Below, one piece after another: positions 7,186 to 14,654 of a DNA stretch of 17,021 bases. The notes below the pieces were generated by a model. It saw nothing but the letters and a program-made list of their open reading frames with translations, was not told the origin of the DNA and did not search any database. The number at the start of each line of letters is the position of its first letter. The first letter of the stretch is position 1. A program made the translations under genes and the position numbers. Source of the stretch: Actinomycetes bacterium (GTDB lineage: Bacteria; Actinomycetota; Actinomycetes; Actinomycetales; Microbacteriaceae); the NCBI GenBank assembly GCA_023450335.1, contig JAEXHA010000034.1, positions 1 through 17,021 of the forward strand, in the 5' to 3' direction.

Positions 7186-8060
7186 GCGGTCCGGGCCTCC
7201 CTCAGCGAGAACACGCCACCGGGTTTGACCAGCAGCACGACCACCAGCAGCACCAGCACGCCGATCGGGGCCACCGTCGAACCGAGGTAGCCGGTGACCA
7301 GGCTCATCACGACCCCCACGGTCAAGCCGCCCAGCAGCGCGCCGACGGGCGAGTCGAGGCCGCCGACGACGGCGACGGTGAACGCGTAGACGAACAGCAT
7401 GTCGGTCGAGTGCGGGTTCAGGCCCAGCTCGGTGGGCACCAGCAGCAGTGCCGCGAGGGCGGCGACGGCGGCCGAGAGCATCCACCCGATGGTGACCATG
7501 CGGTCCACGCGCACGCCGAGCATGCGCGACACCTCGGGTGCGAACGCCGATGCGCGCAGCTGCAGGCCCAGTGACGTGCGGGTGAACAGCACGGCGAGCA
7601 GGCCCATGACGCCCAGGGCCACCACGAGCACGAACAGGTCGTAGGGGCTCAGCAGCGGCACGCCGCCCACGAAGATCGGCGTCTCGTCGAACGGCGCCGC
7701 CATGGGCCGGTACTGCGGGCCGAACACGATGCCCAGCAGCGACTGCAGCACCATCACGAGGCCGATCGCCACGATCACGCCGGCCAGCGGGGTCGTGTGC
7801 GGCGCGTGCCGCATGACGCCGCGCTCGATGATCCAGCCGATCGCGGCGCCGCCGACGATGCCGGCGGCAAGACCCGCCGCGTACGATCCGGTCGCGCCGG
7901 TCACCGCGAAGGCGAGGTAGGTGGCCACGAGCGCCATCGCGCCCTGCGCGAAGTTGATGATGCGCGCGGCGCGCCAGATGAGCACGAGCGACAGCGCGAA
8001 CAGCGCGAAGATCGCGCCGCGGGCCAGGCCCGTGGCGAGGAGGAAGGCGAGTCGGTCCAT
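7182..8060 (-). CDS. livH: LivH-type ABC permease
   Basis: This is a 292-residue integral membrane permease, the usual LivH length. It starts with LARGAIFALFALSLVLIW and the LivH hallmark INFAQGAMALVATYLAF. It has a cytoplasmic loop with RTSLGLQLRASAFAPEVSRMLGV for ATPase coupling and a conserved AFTVAVVGGLDSPVGALLGG near the end. It pairs with LivM to form the translocation path. Its ATG shares the final A of the livF TGA stop (TGATG), and its own stop overlaps the livM start by four bases, so all are translationally coupled. Substrate specificity comes from the binding protein, not this subunit. Confidence 0.93.
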   Translation of the reverse strand: MDRLAFLLATGLARGAIFALFALSLVLIWRAARIINFAQGAMALVATYLAFAVTGATGSYAAGLAAGIVGGAAIGWIIERGVMRHAPHTTPLAGVIVAIGLVMVLQSLLGIVFGPQYRPMAAPFDETPIFVGGVPLLSPYDLFVLVVALGVMGLLAVLFTRTSLGLQLRASAFAPEVSRMLGVRVDRMVTIGWMLSAAVAALAALLLVPTELGLNPHSTDMLFVYAFTVAVVGGLDSPVGALLGGLTVGVVMSLVTGYLGSTVAPIGVLVLLVVVLLVKPGGVFSLREARTA

Positions 8061-8772
8061 CAGAATCCCAGGTAGGCGTGGCGAAGGGCGGTGTCGGCGG
8101 CGAGGGTGGATGCCGGGGCGTCGGCCACGAGACGCCCGAGATCGAGCACGACGCCCCGACCGGCGATCGACAGGGCGCTGGTGACGTTCTGCTCGGCCAG
8201 CAGCACCGTCATCCCCTCGCGCGCGGCCGCGTCGCGGAGGGTCGCCATGAGCTGGGCGACCACGAGGGGTGCCAGGCCCAGGGACGGCTCGTCGAGGGTG
8301 AGCACGCGGGGCTTCGCGAGCAGGGCGCGGCCGAGCGCGAGCATCTGGCGCTCGCCGCCCGACAGCTGGTGGCCGTCGGCGGTGCGGCGCCGGGCGAGCG
8401 GTTCGAACAGGTCGTAGACCTCCGCGATGGCCGCCTCCCGCGCACGGCCCTTGTGGCGCCACAGCGCACCGAGGCGCAGGTTCTCGTCGACGGTGAGTTC
8501 GGCCACGACGCTGCGCCCTTCGGGCACCTGGGCAAGGCCCAGCCGGGCACGGTTCTCGGGGTGGATGCGGGCCAGGTCGGCACCGTCGAGGGTGATGCGC
8601 CCCGCGGCCGGGCGGACGAAGCCCGCGAGGGTGCGCAGGAGGGTGGTCTTGCCGGCGCCGTTCGCGCCCAGCAGGGCCACGATCTCGCCCGGTTCGAGCG
8701 CGAAGCCGACGCCGTGGAGCACCGGCTCGCCGCCGTACCCGACGGTGAGGTCCTCGAACGCCAGCGCGCCGC

Positions 8773-8776
<4 letters not shown>
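8060..8776 (-). CDS. livF: LivF-type ABC ATPase
   Basis: This is a 238-residue cytoplasmic ATPase of the importer. All nucleotide-binding motifs are canonical: Walker A GANGAGKT (37-44), Q-loop Gln83 within LAQVPEGR, signature LSGGERQ (138-144) and Walker B VLTLDEP (158-164). The VPEGRSVVAELTVDENL region after the Q-loop is diagnostic of LivF. Its start overlaps the livG stop by four bases (ATGA). It forms the heterodimer with LivG, whose signature motif is unusual, so this subunit should supply the intact signature for one of the two ATP sites. Confidence 0.94.
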
Positions 8777-9495
<719 letters not shown>

Positions 9496-9523
9496 CGGCA
9501 CCTCTCTGTGTCGCGTGTCGCCC

Positions 9524-9529
9524 ACTGTA
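9524..9529 (-). promoter_or_regulatory. Candidate -10 of the livGFHM-binding protein operon
   Basis: TACAGT on the minus strand fits the TANNNT pattern and would start transcription near 9517, leaving a short leader with the ribosome site of livG. The expected -35 region coincides with operator site 2 and is a poor TTGACA match, consistent with a promoter that depends on or is blocked by a bound protein. Called by eye. Confidence 0.4.
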
Positions 9530-9535
9530 CCTCAT

Positions 9536-9554
9536 AAACCGACTAGACGGTATG
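9536..9554. promoter_or_regulatory. Operator site 2, ACCGACnnGnCGGTATG palindrome
   Basis: AAACCGACTAGACGGTATG; the core ACCGACTAGACGGT is at 9538-9551. It differs from site 1 only at three central positions and keeps both the AAA and ATG flanks. It lies between the end of the SDR operon and the livG start, both on the minus strand, so it must serve the transporter operon. It covers the expected -35/spacer of that promoter. Confidence 0.65.
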
Positions 9555-9556
9555 TT

Positions 9557-9590
9557 GTGATCCCGCGCATGGCCGGGCCGGCGGGATCAC
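9557..9590 (-). terminator. Hairpin terminator of the SDR-TetR-MDR-SDR operon, overlapping the stop codon
   Basis: GTGATCCCGC (9557-9566) and GCGGGATCAC (9581-9590) form a perfect 10-bp stem around a 14-base loop that itself holds GGCC/GGCC. The right arm contains the TGA stop codon of the SDR gene (9587-9589 on the plus strand). It lies only two bases from operator site 2, so it would insulate the transporter promoter from read-through. There is no T-tract. Confidence 0.7.
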
Positions 9591-10369
9591 TTGTGGGGGA
9601 TGCCGGTGGTCATGGCGCCGTCGACGACGAACTCGGTGCCGGAGATGAACCGAGCGGCGTCGGAGGCGAGGAACACGATCGTCCCGGTGACGTCGTCGGG
9701 CGTGCCCGGACGGCCGAGCGGGATGTCGAGGTGCGCGGGGTCGATCCGCGACGTCATGTCGGTCAGGATCAGACCCGGGTGCACCGAGTTCACGCGGATG
9801 CCGCTGGGTCCCAGCTCGACGGCCATCGACTTGGTCACCCCGCGCACTCCGAACTTCGCCGCGGTGTAGCCGTGCAGGCCGGGACTGCCCCGCAACCCTT
9901 CGACCGATGAGATGTTGATGATCGAGCCGCCGCCGGCGGCCTTCATGACCGGAACCACGGCGCGGCACCCGAAGAACGTGCCGGTGAGATTCACGGCGAT
10001 CACCGCGTCCCATTTCGCGGTCGTGAGGTGCTCGATCGGCGCGGCGTTGGCGATGCCGGCATTGTTGACGAGTACGTCCAGCGAGCCGAAGGCCGCGACA
10101 GTGGCTTCGACCGCGGCATCCCACCCCGTCTCGTCGGTCACATCGAGCCGGATGAACCGGGCGCGGTCGCCGAGCTCGGTGGCCAGCGCCGCACCCTCGG
10201 TCTCGAGCATGTCGGCGATGACGACCTGTGCGCCTTCGGCGTGCAGGGCCCGCACGTAGGCCGCGCCCAGACCCCGGGCGCCGCCGGTGATCAGTGCGGT
10301 CTTGCCGGCGACCTGGCCGCCGATGCCCGCATGGCCACCCGGGGCCGGTTCACGACCGGTGCCGGTCAC
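9587..10369 (-). CDS. Short-chain dehydrogenase/reductase (classical SDR, NAD(H)-type)
   Basis: This is a 260-residue classical SDR. Visible features are the Rossmann motif TGGARGLG (28-35), Asp53 at the end of the second strand (favouring NAD(H) over NADP(H)), NNAG (102-105), and the catalytic Ser155, Tyr168 and Lys172 (YTAAK). The N-terminus carries about 20 extra residues, GlyPro-rich, before the first strand. The start is a GTG whose GTGA overlaps the stop of the MDR gene by four bases. It is last in the operon and is followed by a hairpin. A hydroxyacyl-CoA or hydroxyacid dehydrogenase role, as LvaD has, would fit the putative pathway, but SDR substrate cannot be read from these motifs. 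Confidence 0.9.
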   Translation of the reverse strand: MTGTGREPAPGGHAGIGGQVAGKTALITGGARGLGAAYVRALHAEGAQVVIADMLETEGAALATELGDRARFIRLDVTDETGWDAAVEATVAAFGSLDVLVNNAGIANAAPIEHLTTAKWDAVIAVNLTGTFFGCRAVVPVMKAAGGGSIINISSVEGLRGSPGLHGYTAAKFGVRGVTKSMAVELGPSGIRVNSVHPGLILTDMTSRIDPAHLDIPLGRPGTPDDVTGTIVFLASDAARFISGTEFVVDGAMTTGIPHK

Positions 10370-11346
10370 GCACCGACCTCGACCACGACGCGGCCGACGG
10401 TGCTGCCGCCGGCGAGCTTCTCGATCGCGTCCGGCGCACTCTCGAACGGCACGACCTCATCGACCACGGGGTGGATGCCGCCGGATGCCGCCAGAGCAGT
10501 GAGCGCCTCATGCGCTTCGATGACCAGGTCGGGGCGCCTCTCGGAGTAGAGCCCCCAGTACAGGCCGAGCACCGCGAAGTTCTTCACAAGCGCGATGTTC
10601 GTCTTCAGCTGGGGGATCTCGCCGCTGGCGAATCCGATCACCACGATGCGCCCCTCGAACGCGATGCAGCGCGTCGACGCATCGAACGCGGCACCGCCGA
10701 CCGGGTCGAACACCACGTCGGCGCCGTGGCCGGCGGTGATCTCCTTGACCCGCGCGGGCAGGTCGTCGACGCCACGGATGAGCACCTCTTCGGCACCGGC
10801 CGCCCGGGCCACGTCCGCCTTGGCCTCCGACCCCACGACGGCGATCACCCGCGCCCCCGCGGCCACGCCCAGCTGTACCGTGGCCGCGCCCACACCACCG
10901 GCGGCCGCATGCACGAGCAGCCACTCGCCGGCCTGCAGCCGGGCGCGACGGTGCAGCGCGAAGTACGCGGTCTGATACGCGACCATGAGGCCCGCGGCCT
11001 GCACGTCGCTGAGCGCCTCGGGTGCCGGATGGACGTCGCGCGCGGGTACCGCGGCCAGCTCGCTGAGCACGCCGATCATGCCGCCCACGACACGCTGACC
11101 GACCTCGAACGCCGTCACACCCTCGCCGAGCGCGACGACCGTGCCGGCGAACTCGACACCGGGGGTGAAGGGCAGTTCGGGCTTGACCTGGTACTGCCCA
11201 CGACACAGCAGCACATCGGGGAAGTTCGCGGCGACAGCCGCCACGCGCACGAGCACCTCACCGGGACCGGCCACCGGATCGTCCGTCTCGACGAGGGCGA
11301 GAACCTCGCGGGGCTCTCCGTGGGCGGTGACGTGCCATGCGCGCAT
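10366..11346 (-). CDS. Zinc-free MDR oxidoreductase (NADPH:quinone oxidoreductase-like)
   Basis: This is a 326-residue medium-chain dehydrogenase/reductase. The N-terminal GroES-like domain has ANFPDVLLCRGQY (40-52) and PGVEFAG. The Rossmann domain follows with HAAAGGVGAATVQLG (AxxGGVG at 147-153), then DPVGG and GLYWG segments typical of the quinone oxidoreductase/enoyl reductase branch. Structural-zinc cysteines and catalytic zinc ligands are absent. Members reduce quinones, enones or enoyl thioesters with NADPH. AAGGAG at the end of the preceding TetR gene overlaps that gene's TAA, and the ATG follows 10 bases later, so it is co-translated with the repressor. The exact substrate is unknown; a detoxifying or enoyl-reducing role beside the acyl-CoA enzymes is inferred. 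Confidence 0.9.
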   Translation of the reverse strand: MRAWHVTAHGEPREVLALVETDDPVAGPGEVLVRVAAVAANFPDVLLCRGQYQVKPELPFTPGVEFAGTVVALGEGVTAFEVGQRVVGGMIGVLSELAAVPARDVHPAPEALSDVQAAGLMVAYQTAYFALHRRARLQAGEWLLVHAAAGGVGAATVQLGVAAGARVIAVVGSEAKADVARAAGAEEVLIRGVDDLPARVKEITAGHGADVVFDPVGGAAFDASTRCIAFEGRIVVIGFASGEIPQLKTNIALVKNFAVLGLYWGLYSERRPDLVIEAHEALTALAASGGIHPVVDEVVPFESAPDAIEKLAGGSTVGRVVVEVGA

Positions 11347-11356
11347 GCGGTGCTCC

Positions 11357-11938
11357 TTAAGTGATGCGGATGCCGGTGAGGTAGAGATCGGTGAGCTGCG
11401 TGGCCACCTGCGTGGCCGATTCGGGGCCGCTGGGCGAGTACCACTGCGACAGGTAATGCACGTCGCTGAAGAAATGGGCGATCAGCAGCGGCACGGGCAC
11501 GTCGGTGCGGAACGCGCCCTCTTGCTGGCCGCGCTCGAGGAGGGCGGCGAACGTGTCGTGGTAGGCGCGGCGGCGTCGGGTGACTTCCTGCAGGCGCGGC
11601 GCCGACAGCATGTGCGCGCTGCGGAAATACACGGTGCCTTCGGCGAGATGGGCGATCGACGTCTCGATGACGTCGATGCATGCGACTCGCAGCACGTCCT
11701 CCGCGCTGGAGCCACCCGCCGCCACGATCTCGTCGAGACGGCGCTTCTGCAACGACAGGAGCCGGTCGTAGATGCCGAACAGCAGGTCATCCTTCGACTG
11801 GAAGTAGTGGTACATCGCGCCCTTGGTGACGCCGGCGGCCTCGACGATCTGCTGCACGCTCGTGTTGGCGTATCCCTGGCTGGCGAACAGCTCCACGGCT
11901 GCGCGGGTGACCTCGTCGGCGACACTCGTCTGCTTCAT
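11357..11938 (-). CDS. TetR-family transcriptional repressor, KstR2-like ligand domain
   Basis: This is a 193-residue TetR regulator. The N-terminal helix-turn-helix spans residues 6-50, with recognition region GVTKGAMYHYF (36-46). The C-terminal half resembles, by eye, the KstR2 acyl-CoA-sensing domain, notably the near-terminal WYSPSGPESATQV segment. The start is ATG at 11938, 35 bases after the first SDR stop; the frame is open further upstream but only into the SDR end. The ribosome site is weak (GAGAAGATGG). It is the only regulator in the window and sits inside the operon controlled by operator site 3, so autoregulation is likely. The same palindrome precedes the acyl-CoA and transporter operons. 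The predicted effector is an acyl-CoA made by the pathway. Confidence 0.9.
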   Translation of the reverse strand: MKQTSVADEVTRAAVELFASQGYANTSVQQIVEAAGVTKGAMYHYFQSKDDLLFGIYDRLLSLQKRRLDEIVAAGGSSAEDVLRVACIDVIETSIAHLAEGTVYFRSAHMLSAPRLQEVTRRRRAYHDTFAALLERGQQEGAFRTDVPVPLLIAHFFSDVHYLSQWYSPSGPESATQVATQLTDLYLTGIRIT

Positions 11939-11973
11939 GCGTCCATCTTCTCGCGCTCGTGACGGCGGGCCCG

Positions 11974-12717
11974 TCAGCCGATCGGTCGAATCGACGCGCC
12001 GCCGTCGATGAGGATCGTCTGCCCGGTGATCCACGCGGCATCCGTCGACAGGAGGAACGCGACGGGACCGGCAACGTCAGCCGGTTCGCCCAGGCGGCCC
12101 AGGGGGTAGGCCGCGGCCGCCTCTTGCTCGTGACCCTCGTACAGCGCGCGCGCGAAGCGCGTCTTGACGACCGCCGGGGCGACCGCGTTGACACGGATAC
12201 CGGGGGCCAGCTCGTCGGCGAGCTGCATCGTGAGGTTGATCAGTGCGGCCTTCGAGACGCCGTAGAACGAGATGTTCGGCGCGGCGGCGACGCCCGAGAT
12301 CGACGCGATGTTGACGATGGCGCCGGACAGCCCCGCCCCCACGGCGTCGCGGGACCACTCGAGCGCGGCGATGACGTTGACGTCGAGGATCTTCCGGGCT
12401 GCCGCGGGGTCGAGCTCGAGCGCGGGACCGTACGCGGGGTTGATGCCGGCGTTGTTGACGAGGTGGTCGATCCGGCCGTGGCGCTGATCGATGTGGGCGA
12501 GCACGGCCGCGCGGTGATCGGGGTCGTCGGCGTGACCGGCGACCGCGGATGCGGCCGGCCCCAGCGTTGCGACGGCCGCGTCGAGCGCCTCCTGCTTCCG
12601 GCCCGTGATGACGACCCGGCCTCCCTCGGCGACCAGGCGCTCGGCGATCGCGAATCCGATCCCGCGGCTGGCGCCGGTGATGAGGGTCACTGTGTCGGCG
12701 AATCGCCCCAGGGCCAT
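11974..12717 (-). CDS. Short-chain dehydrogenase/reductase (classical SDR, NADP(H)-type)
   Basis: This 247-residue SDR is the first gene of the operon. Motifs are TGASRGIG (14-21), TGR at the end of the second strand (Arg40, suggesting NADP(H)), NNAG (88-91), Asn114, and the catalytic Ser139, Tyr152 and Lys156 (YGVSK). This layout is shared by FabG-like 3-oxoacyl reductases and by many hydroxyacid dehydrogenases. The ATG at 12717 has an excellent AAGGAG site five bases upstream. Operator site 3 lies 15 bases further up. With the NAD-type SDR at 9587-10369 it gives the operon two dehydrogenases with opposite cofactor preference. Family is certain, substrate unknown. Confidence 0.92.
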   Translation of the reverse strand: MALGRFADTVTLITGASRGIGFAIAERLVAEGGRVVITGRKQEALDAAVATLGPAASAVAGHADDPDHRAAVLAHIDQRHGRIDHLVNNAGINPAYGPALELDPAAARKILDVNVIAALEWSRDAVGAGLSGAIVNIASISGVAAAPNISFYGVSKAALINLTMQLADELAPGIRVNAVAPAVVKTRFARALYEGHEQEAAAAYPLGRLGEPADVAGPVAFLLSTDAAWITGQTILIDGGASIRPIG

Positions 12718-12731
12718 GATGTCTCCTTGCA

Positions 12732-12757
12732 CATACCGGCTGGTCGGTACGACCCTA
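12732..12757 (-). promoter_or_regulatory. Operator site 3 with adjacent -10 of the SDR-TetR operon
   Basis: Read on the minus strand, GTACCGACCAGCCGGTATG (12750-12732) carries the core ACCGACCAGCCGGT (12748-12735), the third copy of the ACCGACnnGnCGGTATG palindrome. A TANNNT element, TAGGGT (12757-12752), lies directly upstream, so transcription would start inside the operator near 12745. That is a typical repressor position and would make the TetR operon autoregulated. The -35 is not convincing. Confidence 0.65.
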
Positions 12758-12799
12758 GCATGGGGATCTGCGGCGCGTGTGCGGGAGCGGCGCCCTGAG

Positions 12800-12805
12800 T
12801 AGCCT
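12800..12805 (+). promoter_or_regulatory. -10 element for leaderless transcription of the AI-2E family gene
   Basis: TAGCCT lies six bases before the GTG at 12812, so transcription would begin at or beside the start codon. No Shine-Dalgarno sequence precedes the GTG. TANNNT at this spacing is the usual layout of actinobacterial leaderless genes. No clear -35 is seen. Confidence 0.5.
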
Positions 12806-12811
12806 GGGTGC

Positions 12812-13900
12812 GTGAGACGCGCGCAGCCGAAGGACCCGTCGCCGCAGCCGATGCTGCCGCCGTCGCTGCGGGTGCTGCTGGGCCTGGCTGCCGCGGTCGT
12901 CGTGCTGGTCGGCGTGCACGCGGCCGCCGAACTGGTCGGGCCGCTCGCGCTGGCCGCCGTCATCGTGATCATCTGCCACCCGCTGCGCCACCCGCTCGAA
13001 CGACGCGGATGGCCGCGATGGCTGGCCACGACCGCCGTGATCGCCGTGGCCTACGCGGTGCTCGCGGCGATGGCCCTGCTGCTGTTCTACGCGGGCGTGG
13101 AGTTCTACCGCCTGGTGCGCGATGCGACCGGTGCGCTGCAGGATTCGGTCGATGCCCTGCTCGCGTGGCTGGAGACTCTGGGTGTGCAGCAGGAGCTGTC
13201 GGACGCGATGGGCTCGGTGCTGGCCCCCACCACGATTCTCGGCTTCGTCACCTCGGCCGGTGGCGCGGCCATCGGGGTGCTGACGGCCTTCTTCTTCGTG
13301 CTGGCCTATGTGATCTTCATGGCCGTTGACGGGGCGCGTTACGCCACCGCCCCGCGGGTGCTGGGCGACACTGTGCGTCCGACGGTCGCACGGTTCCAGA
13401 TGTTCAACCGCGGCGTGCGGCGCTACTACATCGTGAACGCCACCTTCGGTGCCGTCGTCGCGATCATCGACGGGCTCGCGCTGTGGGCGCTGCAGGTGCC
13501 GGCTCCCGTCGTATGGGCGATCCTGGCCTTCGTCACCAACTTCATCCCCAACATCGGATTCGTGATCGGTCTGGTGCCGCCGGCGCTGCTCGCGCTCGCG
13601 ATCGGCGGGTGGCCGCTCATGCTCGCCGTCATCGCGGTGTACTGCGTCGTCAACGTGACGCTGCAGGTGATGATCCAGCCGAAGTTCGTCGCCGACGCCG
13701 TCGACCTCAGCCTCACGCTGAGCTTCTTCTCGGTGATCTTCTGGACCTTCATCATCGGGCCGCTCGGGGCGATCCTGTCGATCCCGCTCACGCTGCTCGT
13801 GCGCGCGCTGGTGCTGGAGGGTGACCCGCAGTCGTGGTGGCTGCGGTGGCTGTCCGGCGACGCCGGCGCACGCCCGGTCGGTCAGACGCCCGCGGACTGA
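12812..13900 (+). CDS. AI-2E/PerM family transporter (UPF0118)
   Basis: This is a 362-residue polytopic membrane protein with about eight hydrophobic segments: two to three near the N-terminus (roughly 20-95), a soluble stretch (95-140) and five more to about residue 340. Family hallmarks are FVTNFIPNIGFVIG, the QPKFVADAVDLSL segment and FWTFIIGPLGAILSIPLT near the end. The family includes TqsA (autoinducer-2 export) and sodium/proton antiporters, and most members are uncharacterised, so the transported solute is unknown. The start is the GTG at 12812, supported by a -10 six bases upstream; a later ATG at 12854 would remove only the soluble N-terminus. It diverges from the SDR operon across a 94-base gap and converges with the hypothetical gene five bases downstream. 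Confidence 0.88.
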   Translation: MRRAQPKDPSPQPMLPPSLRVLLGLAAAVVVLVGVHAAAELVGPLALAAVIVIICHPLRHPLERRGWPRWLATTAVIAVAYAVLAAMALLLFYAGVEFYRLVRDATGALQDSVDALLAWLETLGVQQELSDAMGSVLAPTTILGFVTSAGGAAIGVLTAFFFVLAYVIFMAVDGARYATAPRVLGDTVRPTVARFQMFNRGVRRYYIVNATFGAVVAIIDGLALWALQVPAPVVWAILAFVTNFIPNIGFVIGLVPPALLALAIGGWPLMLAVIAVYCVVNVTLQVMIQPKFVADAVDLSLTLSFFSVIFWTFIIGPLGAILSIPLTLLVRALVLEGDPQSWWLRWLSGDAGARPVGQTPAD

Positions 13901-13905
13901 ACCGG

Positions 13906-14499
13906 TCAGCGGGGGTCGAGACGCAGCACGGTGGGTGCCTCGCCGACGGCCAGGTCGTCGACCACGCGCAGGGTGCGGGCGAGGTCGTCGACGTCTCCGA
14001 TCACGGTGCCGAAGCGCTCGCGGTCGCCGCACACCGCCGTGAGGGTCACGAGGTGCGTGCCGGTGTCCCACGTGTAGGTCGCGAACGGTGGCCGGTGCGG
14101 TTCGGTCGGCAACGGCATGGCGAGCTTCTCACCCACGCCCAGGTGCGGGTTGCCGAACGACTCGGTGTCGTCGTACTCCATCGGCATCATCGCCCGCGCG
14201 GTGCGCAGCTGCGGTGTGAGCTGCTGGAGCTGCGCCATCACCACCAGCAGCGCCGGATCATCCTTCCACACCCACACCAGCACGCGGCCATCGGCTTTGC
14301 GCATGAGCAGGGGCGTCGCCTGGCTCATCGCCCACGCCGCGAAGCCACCACCCGGGCGCGGTGCCTGGCCGACGGCGGCGCCGGCCTGGCCCATGAGCAT
14401 GCGGATCGCCGCTTTGCGGTGACGACGCCCGCGGAAGCCGAGCGAGCCGGTCACCGGCACCCAGCGGTCGGACGGGGCATCGGCCTGCAGTCGGGGCAT
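13906..14499 (-). CDS. Conserved hypothetical protein, probably actinobacterial
   Basis: This 197-residue soluble protein matches no family I can name. The N-terminal third is basic (RGRRHRKAAIRMLMG), and the middle and C-terminus alternate strands and helices (GRVLVWVWKDDPALLVVMAQLQ; FATYTWDTGTHLVTLTAV; DVDDLARTLRVVDDL). No signal peptide, membrane segment, metal-binding pattern or catalytic signature stands out. The ATG at 14499 is preceded by TACGCT with six bases between, so it is probably leaderless; a TGGAG just before the ATG could also serve. It converges on the AI-2E gene with a five-base gap and diverges from the glycosyltransferase pair. Coding is supported by the full-length frame, the promoter and normal codon bias. 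Confidence 0.75.
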   Translation of the reverse strand: MPRLQADAPSDRWVPVTGSLGFRGRRHRKAAIRMLMGQAGAAVGQAPRPGGGFAAWAMSQATPLLMRKADGRVLVWVWKDDPALLVVMAQLQQLTPQLRTARAMMPMEYDDTESFGNPHLGVGEKLAMPLPTEPHRPPFATYTWDTGTHLVTLTAVCGDRERFGTVIGDVDDLARTLRVVDDLAVGEAPTVLRLDPR

Positions 14500-14505
14500 G
14501 GCTCC

Positions 14506-14511
14506 AGCGTA
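14506..14511 (-). promoter_or_regulatory. -10 element for the hypothetical gene (leaderless)
   Basis: TACGCT on the minus strand fits TANNNT and ends six bases before the ATG at 14499, placing the transcription start at or next to the start codon. Confidence 0.5.
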
Positions 14512-14586
14512 GGGTGCGGCGCGGTGCGGTTGTGCGGCAGGTCATGCGCGTGACCGTGTCGCCCGTGCCCCGGCGTCCGCGGCCGG

Positions 14587-14621
14587 TAGACTCGACAGCC
14601 GGTACGCCGCGATCCGCGGCG
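14587..14621 (+). promoter_or_regulatory. Candidate -10 and leader hairpin of the glycosyltransferase operon
   Basis: TAGACT (14587-14592) is a good TANNNT -10 and would start transcription near 14599. The leader then contains a perfect 7-bp hairpin, CGCCGCG (14605-14611) and CGCGGCG (14615-14621), with the three-base loop ATC. The first in-frame start codons after it are TTG 14637 and GTG 14655. The hairpin may influence translation; called by eye. Confidence 0.4.
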
Positions 14622-14654
14622 CCACCGACGCAGAGATTGGCAGCCACAGATCCC

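Noticed and set aside
4860..7290. Long plus-strand open frames (375 and 485 codons)
   Set aside because: They are antisense to the binding protein and livM, which have signal peptide, family motifs and coupled starts; the plus-strand translations are low complexity.
11939..12034. Longer N-terminus of the TetR protein
   Set aside because: The extension overlaps the end of the upstream SDR gene and adds basic, unstructured residues ahead of a complete helix-turn-helix that starts normally at MKQTS.
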